From DAOUJI01 sp965197415 (GTDB lineage: Bacteria > Chloroflexota > Dehalococcoidia > Lucifugimonadales > JAGWBF01), in contig OZ240207.1 in NCBI GenBank assembly GCA_965197415.1, positions 1,798,001-1,862,000 on the forward strand: DNA of 64,000 nucleotides. The letters run 5' to 3'. Both the position numbers and the translations under genes were made by a program. The notes below the pieces were generated by a model that saw only the letters and a list, made by a program, of their open reading frames with translations, did no database searches and was not told where the DNA came from. Numbering within the stretch: the first letter of the stretch is position 1; the number at the start of each line of letters is the position of its first letter. Below are positions 32,272-41,374 of this stretch, in pieces.

Positions 32272-33225
32272 ATGTCCTCGGACCTGCTTACCCTCGACTC
32301 TAAACCCCATGCCTCGTACATGATCGCCGGATGGAAACCCCAATGGTCCGACGGCGGCGAGATATCCAGCGGCCTGCCGGAGTATCTCATTAAGAAATTC
32401 AACGCCCAAAAAATTGGAAGTTTCACCCGGGAAATCACCATGACTTGCTATCCCTTCCAGGTCCCCGGGACTCACGATGCCTTCCGACCCTCTGCGGCTT
32501 TTGACCAGGGACTTCCGACCCGGGAGATCACGCGGGACAACTCCGTCTACGACGCCGGAAATGGGCTGATAGTGTTCCAGGGTGAGGAGCCGTGGTTCCG
32601 GCTGGACATGTATTCCGAGGCGTTCTTCGGCATCGCCAAGGAGTTGGAGTTGGAAAAGGTCGTCGTGGTGGAAGGCTACAACGGACCGGCGCCGCCGGAG
32701 ATGGAACGAAGCGTGAACTGCTCATTCAGCCGGCCGGAGATGAAAGAAGAGCTGGAGAAGTATTCGGTGCGGTTTTCGAGCTACGGCTCCGACCGCAAGG
32801 CCGGCCCCACGATAGGCATGGGGCTGGTGTCCATGGCCCATTACCAATACCCGGAAATCAACATGGTCAGATTCGGGGCCATGGCCCCGATGTACTCATT
32901 CATTACTAACAACAACGGGCCTGTGGGAATTTCGCGAGACCACAGGTCTTTCTACGACATTCTACGCAGAATAAGAGCGCTGCTGGGAATGGACATTGAC
33001 CTGTCTGACCTGCGGGAGAAGGGTGAAGCAGAGTCCCAAGAATTACAGGCCACTTTGGAACGTATAGCATCGACCAACACATCGGCCAGGCAAGCTCTGG
33101 AACAGGCCAGGGCCGATTTCCACCACACACCTTACGTCGAACCGGTAGAGTTGGCTCCCGGACTGGACCGTGCTCTGGACGACATACTCCGCAATGCCCC
33201 GGAACACCCAGGGGAGGAACCTTAG
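32272..33225 (+). CDS. PAC2-family protein
   Basis: ATG 32272 has GGGAGGCGG upstream and is preferred to an earlier in-frame GTG. The 317-residue protein begins with a short lead into MIAGWKPQWSDGG, the hallmark of the PAC2 (proteasome assembly chaperone-like) family. VVVVEGYNGPAPPE, GPTIGMGLVSMAHYQYPEINMVRFG and DHRSFYDILRRIRALLGMDIDLSDL follow. The C-terminal 100 residues are charged and helical. Bacterial members often occur in actinobacteria and Chloroflexi and have an uncertain role. It is the first chromosomal gene past the element's right end. Confidence 0.75.
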   Translation: MSSDLLTLDSKPHASYMIAGWKPQWSDGGEISSGLPEYLIKKFNAQKIGSFTREITMTCYPFQVPGTHDAFRPSAAFDQGLPTREITRDNSVYDAGNGLIVFQGEEPWFRLDMYSEAFFGIAKELELEKVVVVEGYNGPAPPEMERSVNCSFSRPEMKEELEKYSVRFSSYGSDRKAGPTIGMGLVSMAHYQYPEINMVRFGAMAPMYSFITNNNGPVGISRDHRSFYDILRRIRALLGMDIDLSDLREKGEAESQELQATLERIASTNTSARQALEQARADFHHTPYVEPVELAPGLDRALDDILRNAPEHPGEEP

Positions 33226-33251
33226 GGACGCCATGAACGGACGTTCCCGGT

Positions 33252-34139
33252 TTACCCGTTGCGTATAGCCAGCTTGGCAGCCGTGACGGTGTTCACGAGC
33301 AGCATTGCGATAGTCATAGGCCCCACTCCGCCCGGCACAGGGCTGATGGCCTCCACTTTGTCATAGACACCATCGAAGTCCACGTCCCCCACCAGCCGGG
33401 AGCCGGACTTCCGCGATGGGTCGCTGATTCTGTTCACTCCCACGTCCACCACGACGGCCCCTTCCCGGACCATTTCCCGAGTGATGGAACGGGGAACTCC
33501 GGTAGCGGCCACCAGAATGTCGGCTTGGCTGGTTATTGCGGCTAGGTCCCGTGTGGCTGTGTGACATACGGTTACGGTGGCGTTGGCGCCATCCATCTTT
33601 TGCATAAGCGTCATAGCCAGGGGTTTGCCGACGATGTTGCTGCGCCCGCATATCACCACATGCTTGCCTGATGGGTCGTACCCGTTCCGTAGGAGCAGCT
33701 GCTGAACGCCCCCAGGTGTGGCGGGCACGAAATCGTAATCTCCCAGGGCCAGCTTGCCCAGGTTCATAGGATGGATTGAGTCCACGTCCTTGTCGGGGCT
33801 TATGCAGGCCAGAGTGGAGTTTTCGTCGATGTGCTCCGGAAGGGGCAGCTGTAGAAGTATGCCGTGGAACCTGGGGTTCCCGTTAAGGGAGCACACCAGC
33901 TCCAACAACTCCCCTTGAGACGTGTCGTGGGGAAGCCGGAAGGTCTCGGTGTATATCCCCACCTCGTCGCAGGCCTTTTCTTTGTTCCTGACATATACGG
34001 CTGACGCGGGGTCGTCGCCAACGAGAATGGCCGCGAGCCCTGGGACAACCTCGTGAGCTTGACCCATCTTGGCCACGTCTCGGGCCACCTCAGCGCGAAT
34101 CTCCGCCGAGGCTGCTTTTCCGTCCAGAATCTTGGCCAT
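33252..34139 (-). CDS. folD: Bifunctional methylene-THF dehydrogenase / methenyl-THF cyclohydrolase
   Basis: ATG 34139 is preceded by GAGGG. The 295-residue enzyme interconverts methylene-, methenyl- and formyl-tetrahydrofolate in the cytoplasm. Family signatures are YVRNKEKAC (Tyr49-Lys53), GILLQLPLPEHID, DKDVDSIHPMNLGKL, FVPATPGGVQQLL, the nucleotide-binding VICGRSNIVGKP and the C-terminal SPVPGGVGPMTIAMLL. Length is normal. It is divergent from acpS. With the glycolate-to-glycine genes nearby it may help use one-carbon units, though it is also needed for purine synthesis. Confidence 0.96.
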   Translation of the reverse strand: MAKILDGKAASAEIRAEVARDVAKMGQAHEVVPGLAAILVGDDPASAVYVRNKEKACDEVGIYTETFRLPHDTSQGELLELVCSLNGNPRFHGILLQLPLPEHIDENSTLACISPDKDVDSIHPMNLGKLALGDYDFVPATPGGVQQLLLRNGYDPSGKHVVICGRSNIVGKPLAMTLMQKMDGANATVTVCHTATRDLAAITSQADILVAATGVPRSITREMVREGAVVVDVGVNRISDPSRKSGSRLVGDVDFDGVYDKVEAISPVPGGVGPMTIAMLLVNTVTAAKLAIRNG

Positions 34140-34213
34140 CAACCCTCATTCTTCAGACGTCGCTTGCTTTAGCAGCGCCCCAAACCTGTTGGACACCCAG
34201 CGTCGGGCGTATC

Positions 34214-34219
34214 TATAAT
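34214..34219 (+). promoter_or_regulatory. Possible promoter for acpS
   Basis: TATAAT at 34214-34219 is 41 bp before ATG 34261. A TTGGAC lies 19 bp upstream (34189-34194), a slightly long spacer. Confidence 0.35.
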
Positions 34220-34260
34220 ACCCTAACTTGGCTTGAGACGTGTACCAAAGGCCCCGTGGG

Positions 34261-34668
34261 ATGATCAGTACAGGCATAGACATTATTGAGATATGGCGGA
34301 TCAAGGGAGTCTACGAGAGGTACGGCCAAAGGTTCCTTAACCGGATATTCACGCCGTCGGAAATCGAATACTGCCGCGGGAGAGCGCCCAACCTGGCTGC
34401 CCGGTTCGCCGCCAAGGAAGCCGCCATGAAGTCTCTCGGCACTGGTGTGCGCGGGGTGGGATGGAAGGATATCGAGGTGGTGAGGAATCGGGCCGGGGCC
34501 CCTTCCATCAAGCTCCACGGCAGGGCGTTGGCTCGCGCCGAAAGGCTGGGGCTTCAGGAGATGTCCCTGTCCATCTCCCATTCTAGAGAGTATGCAGTGG
34601 CATTCGTCATAGCCCACATCGACGGCGAGATTGAGTCTCCGTTGAGACCGGCCGCAACGGGTCTGTGA
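34261..34668 (+). CDS. acpS: Holo-[acyl-carrier-protein] synthase
   Basis: This 135-residue enzyme moves the phosphopantetheine arm of CoA to acyl carrier protein. It has GIDIIEI with Asp7 near the start, RIFTPSEIEYC, and FAAKEAAMKSLG with Glu53, the metal and substrate residues of the AcpS family. LQEMSLSISHSREYAVA forms the last conserved block. It is followed after ten bases by the NAD(P)HX repair gene, a common arrangement in bacteria. Confidence 0.95.
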   Translation: MISTGIDIIEIWRIKGVYERYGQRFLNRIFTPSEIEYCRGRAPNLAARFAAKEAAMKSLGTGVRGVGWKDIEVVRNRAGAPSIKLHGRALARAERLGLQEMSLSISHSREYAVAFVIAHIDGEIESPLRPAATGL

Positions 34669-34678
34669 AGCCGGGCCT

Positions 34679-36232
34679 GTGAAGATAGTAACCTCCGAAC
34701 AAATGCGCCGCATCGAAGATGCCTGTGAGGCCCAGGGCGTCCCCAAGGACTCCCTCATGGAGAAAGCGGGTATGGCTACGGCTGTCGTTGCCCGCAACCT
34801 CACGGGGGGCGCCGCTGGCCGGAAAATCGTCGTCCTGGTAGGCCCAGGCAACAACGGCGGGGACGGGTTGGTCGCAGCGCGATTCCTGGCTGGTTGGGGA
34901 GCGTCCGTTACGGCATGGACCACACCTACGACTAGAGAAGAGCACCCTAAGACATCCCTGGCCAGGAACGCAGGCGTTTCGATAAGGCCCATCACTGGAG
35001 AGAGCCTGGACGGTCTGAAGAGTGACCTGCAGTCCTGCGACCTCGTGATGGATGCAGTCCTGGGCATTGGCAGGTCCCGCCGACTGGAGGGCATCGTCAA
35101 GGAAACAATGCTGCTTTTGCGCTCTACCAGAGAAAGTCGTGCCTCGATGCAGGTTGTAGCCCTGGACGTGCCCACGGGCATGGACGCCGACTCCGGCGTG
35201 GTGGACCCGGCATGTCCTGAAGCCGACGTGACCATATCCTACGGGTTCCCGAAAACCGGCCACTACAAGTTCCCTGGAGCCAGTTTCATCGGGAAGCTGG
35301 AAGTGGCGGACCTGGGGATCCCCAGAGACCTTTCTGAGGACATTCCACTGGAAACGCTTACTTCGAGTTGGGTTGCCGAGAGGCTTCCAGCCAGGCCCAC
35401 GTCAGGTCACAAGGGAACTTTCGGCCATGCTCTTGTAGTGGCGGGTTCCCGCCATTACGTGGGAGCGGCATATCTGGCGACCCAGGCCGCCGCTCGGAGC
35501 GGAGCCGGGCTGGTCACCCTGGCTTCTCCACAGAGCGTATACCCCATCGCTGCTTCCAAACTAACGGAGGCGATCCACCTGCCCCTCCCTGAAGACGCCG
35601 ACGGACGCTTTCACCCGGACGGAGCCGACCTCCTTAGGGAGCGCCTGGGAGAATACGACTCCCTGGCAGTGGGATGCGGGTTCGGCAGGTCTCCTGGGTT
35701 GGTCGAGTTCATCGGCCGGCTTCTCTGCGACGACCCGGGACAGCCACTGCCGACAATTATTGACGCCGACGGTCTGAACAGCCTGTCGCAGATTCCGGAC
35801 TGGTGGGAGAGGATGAAGGCCCCATTGTTGCTGACTCCCCACCCAGGGGAAATGGCTACGTTGACTGATCTCACCGTCGCCCAGGTTCAAGCCGACCGGA
35901 CAGCCATCGTGCGGGACTGGTCCAATAAGTGGGGAACTACACTGGTTCTCAAAGGAGCGTTCACCGCCGTGGCCTCTCCAGGAGGCGTCTGCCGCATAGC
36001 CCCGTTCGCCAATCCCGCCCTCGCCAGCGGGGGCACAGGGGACGTGCTGACCGGTGTCATCGGAGGGCTGCTCGCACAAGGGCTTACTCCGGAGGACGCC
36101 GCTTGCTGCGGGGTGTACATCCACGGGGAGGCGGGGGAGGCGGTGCGACTGGAAATAGGCGAGACGGGGGCCTTGGCGGGGGACTTGCTGGACCGAATTC
36201 CCCGGTCTATCGCAATGATAAAGGCCAAATGA
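34679..36232 (+). CDS. nnr: Bifunctional NAD(P)H-hydrate epimerase / ADP-dependent NAD(P)H-hydrate dehydratase
   Basis: Starting at GTG 34679, the 517-residue protein joins an N-terminal epimerase (VGPGNNGGDGLVAARFL; Asp in MDAVLGIG; ALDVPTGMDADSG) to a C-terminal kinase-like dehydratase (HKGTFGHALVVAGS, LLLTPHPGEMATL, VLKGAFTAVASPGG, NPALASGGTGDVLTG). The two halves repair damaged, hydrated NADH and NADPH. It forms an operon with acpS. Size and order match YjeF/Nnr fusions. Confidence 0.94.
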   Translation: MKIVTSEQMRRIEDACEAQGVPKDSLMEKAGMATAVVARNLTGGAAGRKIVVLVGPGNNGGDGLVAARFLAGWGASVTAWTTPTTREEHPKTSLARNAGVSIRPITGESLDGLKSDLQSCDLVMDAVLGIGRSRRLEGIVKETMLLLRSTRESRASMQVVALDVPTGMDADSGVVDPACPEADVTISYGFPKTGHYKFPGASFIGKLEVADLGIPRDLSEDIPLETLTSSWVAERLPARPTSGHKGTFGHALVVAGSRHYVGAAYLATQAAARSGAGLVTLASPQSVYPIAASKLTEAIHLPLPEDADGRFHPDGADLLRERLGEYDSLAVGCGFGRSPGLVEFIGRLLCDDPGQPLPTIIDADGLNSLSQIPDWWERMKAPLLLTPHPGEMATLTDLTVAQVQADRTAIVRDWSNKWGTTLVLKGAFTAVASPGGVCRIAPFANPALASGGTGDVLTGVIGGLLAQGLTPEDAACCGVYIHGEAGEAVRLEIGETGALAGDLLDRIPRSIAMIKAK

Positions 36233-36270
36233 TTAGAGGCCGAATAGGGAGAAAAGCTTCACCCTGGCGC

Positions 36271-36276
36271 TATAAT
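36271..36276 (+). promoter_or_regulatory. Possible -10 box before the aminotransferase gene
   Basis: TATAAT at 36271-36276 in GGCGCTATAATGTGC is 48 bp before the start; no clear -35 element was found. Confidence 0.3.
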
Positions 36277-36323
36277 GTGCGGGCGCCGTTTGACTTGGGA
36301 GCTTTCCGAGGAGCAGTTCGATA

Positions 36324-37517
36324 GTGAATAAACAAATGGAACCCTTCTATCCGCCGCCGCGTCTGCTGTTGGGCCCCGGCCCCAGCAGCGTCCATCCCCG
36401 TGTGCTGCAGGCCATGGCAATGCCGATGTTGGGTCACCTGGACGGGGCTTTCCTGAAAGTCATGGACGACGTCATGCAGGCCCTCAGGGATGTTTTCAAG
36501 ACCTCCAACAAGCTGACGTTCCCCGTGTCGGCCACGGGTTCTGCTGGAATGGAAGCTGCCTTTTGCAACATATTGGAGCCGGGAGACGTGGTTGTGATTG
36601 CCGTCAACGGCTTCTTCGGGAACCGCATGGTGGACATAGGCAACCGTTGCGGCGCCGAGGTCCATTCGGTGGAGTACGAATGGGGCAAGGCCATTGGGCC
36701 GGACCTTTCGAGGCTCGAGGATGAGATCAAGAAGCATAAGAGGGTGAAGGCCGTGGCTATCGTCCACGGGGAGACCTCCACCGGCGTGCTCAATTCCCTG
36801 AAGCCTGTTGCAGACTTGGCCCACGCATACGACGCAGTGGTCATAGCGGACACAGTGACCAGTCTCGGCGGGGTGGACGTAGACGTGGACGAATGGGACG
36901 TAGACGTCGCCCACAGCGGCACCCAAAAGTGCCTTGGCGGGCCTCCTGGACTGGCTCCAGTCACACTGGGACCCAGGGCGGAACAGATGTTGAAAGAGCG
37001 CACCAGGCCCGTCCAAAGCTTCTATCTGAACCTGTCGGACCTGGAGACTTACTGGGACGAACGTCGGGCCTACCACCACACGGCGCCCATCTCCATGGTT
37101 TACGCTCTGAGAGAAGCCCTTCGCATGGTACAGGAGGAGGGGCTGGAAGCCAGGTTTGCACGGCACGCTATCAACGCCCAAGCCTTCCGTGCGGGCGCAG
37201 AAGCCCTTGGTATGAAGCTCCTGGCTGACCCGGACGCCCGGCTGGACCCCCTCACCACCGTTCTGACTCCGGAGGGTGTAGATGTGAACAGGGTGCGCAG
37301 AATCCTGCTAGAAGAGTACGGCATCGAGATAGGCGGCGGGCTGGGACCTCTTGCTGGGAAGATACTCCGCGTTGGCCTTATGGGGGACGGTTCCAGGGCG
37401 GCCAACGTCCTCTCGTTGCTCTCGGCTCTGGAAAGAATCCTCCCCAGAGAAGGCTTCGAAGTCGCGAAAGGCGCAGGCGTCGCTGCAGCTCAGAAGGTGT
37501 ACGCCGAAGAGGACTAG
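36324..37517 (+). CDS. Class V aminotransferase (serine/alanine-glyoxylate type)
   Basis: GTG 36324 opens a 397-residue PLP enzyme; ATG 36336 is an alternative start. It has the family entry LLLGPGPSSVHPRVLQAM, the cofactor region SATGSAGMEAA, ADTVTSLGGVDVDVD, and the PLP-lysine motif SGTQKCLGGPPG. EEYGIEIGGGLGPLAGKILRVG marks the C-terminal domain. Relatives convert glyoxylate plus alanine or serine to glycine. The glycolate oxidase operon about 1.2 kb away produces glyoxylate, which supports this role. Amino donor is uncertain. Confidence 0.87.
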   Translation: MNKQMEPFYPPPRLLLGPGPSSVHPRVLQAMAMPMLGHLDGAFLKVMDDVMQALRDVFKTSNKLTFPVSATGSAGMEAAFCNILEPGDVVVIAVNGFFGNRMVDIGNRCGAEVHSVEYEWGKAIGPDLSRLEDEIKKHKRVKAVAIVHGETSTGVLNSLKPVADLAHAYDAVVIADTVTSLGGVDVDVDEWDVDVAHSGTQKCLGGPPGLAPVTLGPRAEQMLKERTRPVQSFYLNLSDLETYWDERRAYHHTAPISMVYALREALRMVQEEGLEARFARHAINAQAFRAGAEALGMKLLADPDARLDPLTTVLTPEGVDVNRVRRILLEEYGIEIGGGLGPLAGKILRVGLMGDGSRAANVLSLLSALERILPREGFEVAKGAGVAAAQKVYAEED

Positions 37518-37531
37518 GCGTCGGCCTCTCG

Positions 37532-37792
37532 TTACGACTGGCGGTAGGCGTCGCTGCGGTGCGCGATTGGGACCACTAATACGACAAGTTCGTCGTCAAG
37601 CAGTTCGTACGCTACCCTGCAATCACCAACGCGTAGGCGCCGTAGTCCGCGCATCCCTCCCTTGAGCGGTCTCCCTGCCAGCGGCTTCTCACTAAGACTG
37701 TCGATGGCATGGACTATGCGAGTCCTCTCCCGTTTCGGGCAGTCAGCCAACTCCTTGGCTACGCTGCGCTTAATCCGAACCGAGTAGCTCAC
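37532..37792 (-). CDS. RelE/ParE-type toxin
   Basis: GTG 37792 has GAGG seven bases upstream; ATG 37804 is the alternative. The product of about 86 residues fits the RelE fold: YSVRIKRSVAKELADCP, the helix RERTRIVHAIDSL, the strand GGMRGLRRLRVGDCRVAYEL and VLVVPIAHRSDAY. RelE toxins cleave mRNA on the ribosome. The gene overlaps the antitoxin stop, the usual coupled layout. Confidence 0.85.
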   Translation of the reverse strand: MSYSVRIKRSVAKELADCPKRERTRIVHAIDSLSEKPLAGRPLKGGMRGLRRLRVGDCRVAYELLDDELVVLVVPIAHRSDAYRQS

Positions 37793-37991
37793 GCCTGACC
37801 TCATCCCAATCCAGAACAGGGTCGGAGGGGTCGCGCAGCCGGTCTAACGCTACGGAGAGGTCATCGAAGTCTTCCAGATATCGCTCCAACGCTTGGCGAA
37901 TCACCTCAGCACGGCTGCGTTTGAGCTGCATGGCCGCCGCGTCCAAGGCTTCCGCAAGTTCATCTGGCACACGGGCGGTGATTTGAGTCAT
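37770..37991 (-). CDS. RHH antitoxin partner of RelE-type toxin
   Basis: This 73-residue protein starts TQITARVPDELAEALDAAAMQLKRSRAEVIRQALERYL, a ribbon-helix-helix DNA-binding domain, then an acidic toxin-binding tail. It overlaps the toxin gene at 3'. It should neutralise the toxin and repress the shared promoter. Confidence 0.85.
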   Translation of the reverse strand: MTQITARVPDELAEALDAAAMQLKRSRAEVIRQALERYLEDFDDLSVALDRLRDPSDPVLDWDEVRRELLGSD

Positions 37992-38150
37992 CGGAATTCT
38001 CTCCTAAGACAAATAAAGTCAAACGATGTAAAAAGATTTATTGGGATTACCGTAATCCCGAAGACATTGTCTGTCAACAGGTGTGCCGAATCTTCACTAC
38101 TAAACGCCGAGATGGGTACGGTCCTATTCAACCGTCCTCTTGACGTGGGG

Positions 38151-38369
38151 CTAGGGCCCGGTGTCGGGCGGCCATCCGCGCCTGTACCTGCTTCCGTACC
38201 TAATTCTGAATCGGTTGACGTTCACGATGCTCAACACTCCTACAATGATCAACGCCACCGGCCAGAAATCTCGTACCAAGCCGTCCCGCACGCCCAAGTT
38301 CTCCAAGAGAAAGAGGACTCCGAAGAAGATGGCAGTCAGACCTAGGATCGCCGGACATCCAATGGCCAT
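38151..38369 (-). CDS. Small membrane protein with LiaF/DUF5668-like transmembrane region
   Basis: The 72-residue protein has two helices: AILGLTAIFFGVLFLLENLG and FWPVALIIVGVLSIVN, with a short loop and a basic tail. This helix-NLG-loop-FWP-helix pattern is that of the LiaI/LiaF-type transmembrane region. A GTAGGAC site precedes ATG 38369. It follows the lipoprotein gene by three bases in the same direction, so it may be the last gene of the glc operon transcript. Confidence 0.65.
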   Translation of the reverse strand: MAIGCPAILGLTAIFFGVLFLLENLGVRDGLVRDFWPVALIIVGVLSIVNVNRFRIRYGSRYRRGWPPDTGP

Positions 38370-38372
38370 GTC

Positions 38373-38744
38373 CTACTCTCCCGCCTTCTCCTGGGTCAAC
38401 TCCGAAATCAGCCAGCGCTGACCTCGCTTCAACAGGCTGATAGTTGCCCTGATACGGGCAATTTCGGGGAAGTCCACGTCATATTCCGCGGTGAGCCGCG
38501 CGGAGTCATCAGTCGTGGAGACCGTCCTGATGATCAGGTTTTCTACGGCGATGGGCTGCAACCGCGTCCTTAGCATCGAATCCGCCACTTCGGGAACGAA
38601 GAGGTCGGGGAGTCGCACGGCGTTTCCCCTGGACAGGGCGTCGTAGTAGTCCCGCACCGTAGTCTCTGGAGTCGACTCCCCTCCGCAGGACGCGGCGACA
38701 AGGACTGCGGCCAGCGTAGCGAAGAGCATGGCCCCAGGCTTCAA
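38373..38744 (-). CDS. Small lipoprotein, NTF2-like/DUF4878 type
   Basis: TTG 38744 overlaps the glcF stop (TTGA) and has GAGG upstream; ATG 38729 is also possible. The 123-residue protein has a signal peptide with lipobox VAASC, then TVRDYYDALSRGNAVRLPDLF, typical of NTF2-like lipoproteins, and a C-terminal sheet ending QRWLISEL. It is likely anchored on the outer face of the membrane. Function unknown. Confidence 0.65.
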   Translation of the reverse strand: MKPGAMLFATLAAVLVAASCGGESTPETTVRDYYDALSRGNAVRLPDLFVPEVADSMLRTRLQPIAVENLIIRTVSTTDDSARLTAEYDVDFPEIARIRATISLLKRGQRWLISELTQEKAGE

Positions 38745-40057
38745 CCGCTCAGTTCCTCGTTCCTGTAGGCCTCGTCAAGAAGGTCCACAACGTGGCAGAC
38801 GGTTGCGTTCATTCCTCTTTCGGCAATTCCGGTCTCAATTTGGATCATGCAGCCTGGGTTGGCGGTGGCCACGCAGTCGGCGGCCGTAGCTGCCACCGCT
38901 TCCATTTTAGAGTCAAGGACTCTCCCGGACATCTCTTTTTGCACCATGGAATAGATGCCCGCCGCCCCGCAGCAGCGGGTCGAGTCTTCCATCTCTACCA
39001 ACTCCAGCCCTGGAATGGCTTCCAGCAAGGCCCTGGGAGCCCGCGTTATGCCTTGGGCATGGGCCAAGTGGCAGGGGTCTTGGTAGGTGACTTTGCGCCG
39101 GACCTCGCCTTTTGGAGCCTCCAGAGGAAGGTCCGCCAACAGTTCGATCACGTCCACCGTCATTTCGCTGAGCTGGCGGGCCCTCTCTGAATAGCTAGCG
39201 TCGTCCTTAAGCAGCTCGCCGTACTCTTTCATAGCGGAACCGCAGCCCGCAGACGCCACCACGACCTTTTCGACTCCGGCTGACAGGAATACGTCGATGT
39301 TCTTCCGGGCCATGCTTCTGGCCGATTCCAGCTCACCGCTGTGCAAACTCAGAGCGCCGCAGCATCCCTGGCCCACCGGCGTAGTCGTGTCACAGCCGTT
39401 CCGGGTCAGGACTCTGACTGTTGCTTCCATGGTGTCGGCCTGCACGAGCGGCATCACGCATCCCGACAATAGGGCCACCGTCATGCGCCGTGGAATCAGG
39501 CTGCGCCGTGTTTCGGGGCTGGGTCCGAAGAAGCGGTCCGCCATTTGCGGGAGAGACTTCTCCATGTCATGCACTCCGCCGGGCAGAAGCCGGAGCAGCC
39601 TCGACGCCCGCACTAGCTTCTGGAGGCCCCACCGCTGGTAGACGCGCAACAGCCTGGCTCCGAAACGGAGACGGCCAAGCCGTCCCAAAGCGCCTCGGAG
39701 AAAAGCCCAACGCACCAGCCGCATCTTGAGACCACCGGCGCCGTTGGCGTTGGTCTGGGCCCGGGTGTACTCCATCAGCCGCCCAAAGGGCACGCCGGAC
39801 GGGCAGGCCGTCTCGCAGGCCCGGCATTGGAGGCATAGCTCCCAGTGGGACGCCACCCGGTCCGTTATTCCCAGACGGCCTTCTTTTACGGCTTTCATCA
39901 AGGATATGCGGCCCCTGGGGGACTCGGTTTCCACCCCCAGCTGGACGTAGGTCGGGCAGGCGTTCAGGCAAAGGCCGCAGTGGACACACTTGTAGAGGTC
40001 CTCGTCGGCGGGCGCGTCAGGGCCAGTGAAAGCGGGATGGGTCGGCGGCTGAAGCAT
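38741..40057 (-). CDS. glcF: Glycolate oxidase iron-sulfur subunit
   Basis: The 438-residue protein has two 4Fe-4S binding motifs (CVHCGLCLNACP and CLQCRACETACP) near residues 23-90 and two CCG domains (CVMPLVQ...GCCGALS and SAGCGSAMK...CCGAAG). This is the GlcF/LutA family layout. With GlcD and GlcE it should oxidise glycolate to glyoxylate and pass electrons to the quinone pool. Its ATG directly abuts the glcE stop (TAGATG), showing tight coupling. Confidence 0.92.
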   Translation of the reverse strand: MLQPPTHPAFTGPDAPADEDLYKCVHCGLCLNACPTYVQLGVETESPRGRISLMKAVKEGRLGITDRVASHWELCLQCRACETACPSGVPFGRLMEYTRAQTNANGAGGLKMRLVRWAFLRGALGRLGRLRFGARLLRVYQRWGLQKLVRASRLLRLLPGGVHDMEKSLPQMADRFFGPSPETRRSLIPRRMTVALLSGCVMPLVQADTMEATVRVLTRNGCDTTTPVGQGCCGALSLHSGELESARSMARKNIDVFLSAGVEKVVVASAGCGSAMKEYGELLKDDASYSERARQLSEMTVDVIELLADLPLEAPKGEVRRKVTYQDPCHLAHAQGITRAPRALLEAIPGLELVEMEDSTRCCGAAGIYSMVQKEMSGRVLDSKMEAVAATAADCVATANPGCMIQIETGIAERGMNATVCHVVDLLDEAYRNEELSG

Positions 40058-41368
40058 CTATATCCTCCCCGCCATGCGCCCAGGACTCATGATTGAGTTC
40101 GGGTCCAATTTCTGTTTGACACGCCGCATAAGGTCCAGCCCCTGGCCGCTGACCAGGTCTCCCCAAATATCGATGCGCCGCTTGACGCTCAACGGACAGC
40201 TCTCCACAGTCAGGTGTCCGCCTGCATCAAGGGCGGCTTCCCGGATTCTGTATATCAGGCTTTCAGTCATGTCGTCTCCCTGGTCATCAAACCAGTAGAG
40301 GCGGACGGTTCCGGTCGCCGCATCTATGGCCACGCCTCCTTCCGGCAGCTGATTGATGGTCCTCAGCAAGCCTCCTATCCGGGACGGCCGGACGGAGGCT
40401 CGGAGCATGAAGGGAGGTGGAACGGCATCGGACCATCCCAGGTTGGTCAGCCGGTGCCAGAGGTCGACGCTTTCGTCTCCCTTTAGCACGGTCGAATTGG
40501 CGGGAAGCACGCCCAGGGCGTCTCGCTCAGCCCGGTCTACCATGCTATTGCGCCCCGAGTAGCCCGCCAGCAGGAATCCTCCGTGCTGAGGAGAGAACAC
40601 GTCGGGCATGTCCATCCTGTCGGCTGCGATTCTGTTGACCGCATGGACCGATGTCGGCTGGCCCGGCAACTTGAGTATGCCAGTGGCCAGGGACAGAGCA
40701 TCCTCGACGGTAGCGCAGGGCGTCAGCAGCGCGACGCTTGAAGCGGGCCGAGGAACGAGCTTGAACGTGGCGTCGACAATCACGCCCAGCGTTCCCAGCG
40801 AGCCTACGTAGAGCTTGCCCATGTCATAGCCGGTGACGTTCTTCACGACGCGCCCGCCCGCCTTGGTCAGCGTTCCGTCGGCCAGAGCCACGGTTATGCC
40901 TATCAACCAGTCCCGGGGCGAACCGTAAGCGAATCTGGAGGGCCCGGACACGTCCGAGGCCAGGATTCCACCGATGGTGGCCTTTCCGTACGCCGGAGAC
41001 TCTACAGGAAGGGTCTGGCCGTGCCTGGCAAGCTGGGCTTGGAGAGATTCGAGGGTCATCCCGGCTTGCGCTTGCGCCACCATGTCCAGCGGTTCGTGGA
41101 AATTCAGATTGTCCAGCCTTTCGGCACCAATGACCAGGTCGACTCGGCTGGGGACATTGCCCAACCCGACGTGTACACCGCCGCCTCTCGGGATGACGGC
41201 CATCCCCTCGGCGGACGCCCATGCAAGCGCCTCGGACACGTCTTCAGCTTTTGTTGGAAGGACAGCTTCTAGGGGTGTAAGGCCGTCAACGGCGTACTCT
41301 GCCAGGCTGTCTTCAGGCGCAAAGACCTGTGCAATGGAGGAGGGGGCCGTACGATTGGGGGAAGGCAT
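40058..41368 (-). CDS. glcE: Glycolate oxidase FAD-binding subunit
   Basis: This 436-residue protein has a PCMH-type FAD domain: VIPRGGGVHVGLGN, TLPVESPAYGKATIGGILASDVSGPSRFAYG, RVVKNVTGYDMGKL. This is shorter than GlcD and has the GlcE features. It lies six bases after glcD and abuts glcF, forming the order D-E-F. Confidence 0.9.
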   Translation of the reverse strand: MPSPNRTAPSSIAQVFAPEDSLAEYAVDGLTPLEAVLPTKAEDVSEALAWASAEGMAVIPRGGGVHVGLGNVPSRVDLVIGAERLDNLNFHEPLDMVAQAQAGMTLESLQAQLARHGQTLPVESPAYGKATIGGILASDVSGPSRFAYGSPRDWLIGITVALADGTLTKAGGRVVKNVTGYDMGKLYVGSLGTLGVIVDATFKLVPRPASSVALLTPCATVEDALSLATGILKLPGQPTSVHAVNRIAADRMDMPDVFSPQHGGFLLAGYSGRNSMVDRAERDALGVLPANSTVLKGDESVDLWHRLTNLGWSDAVPPPFMLRASVRPSRIGGLLRTINQLPEGGVAIDAATGTVRLYWFDDQGDDMTESLIYRIREAALDAGGHLTVESCPLSVKRRIDIWGDLVSGQGLDLMRRVKQKLDPNSIMSPGRMAGRI

Positions 41369-41374
41369 GGCCGC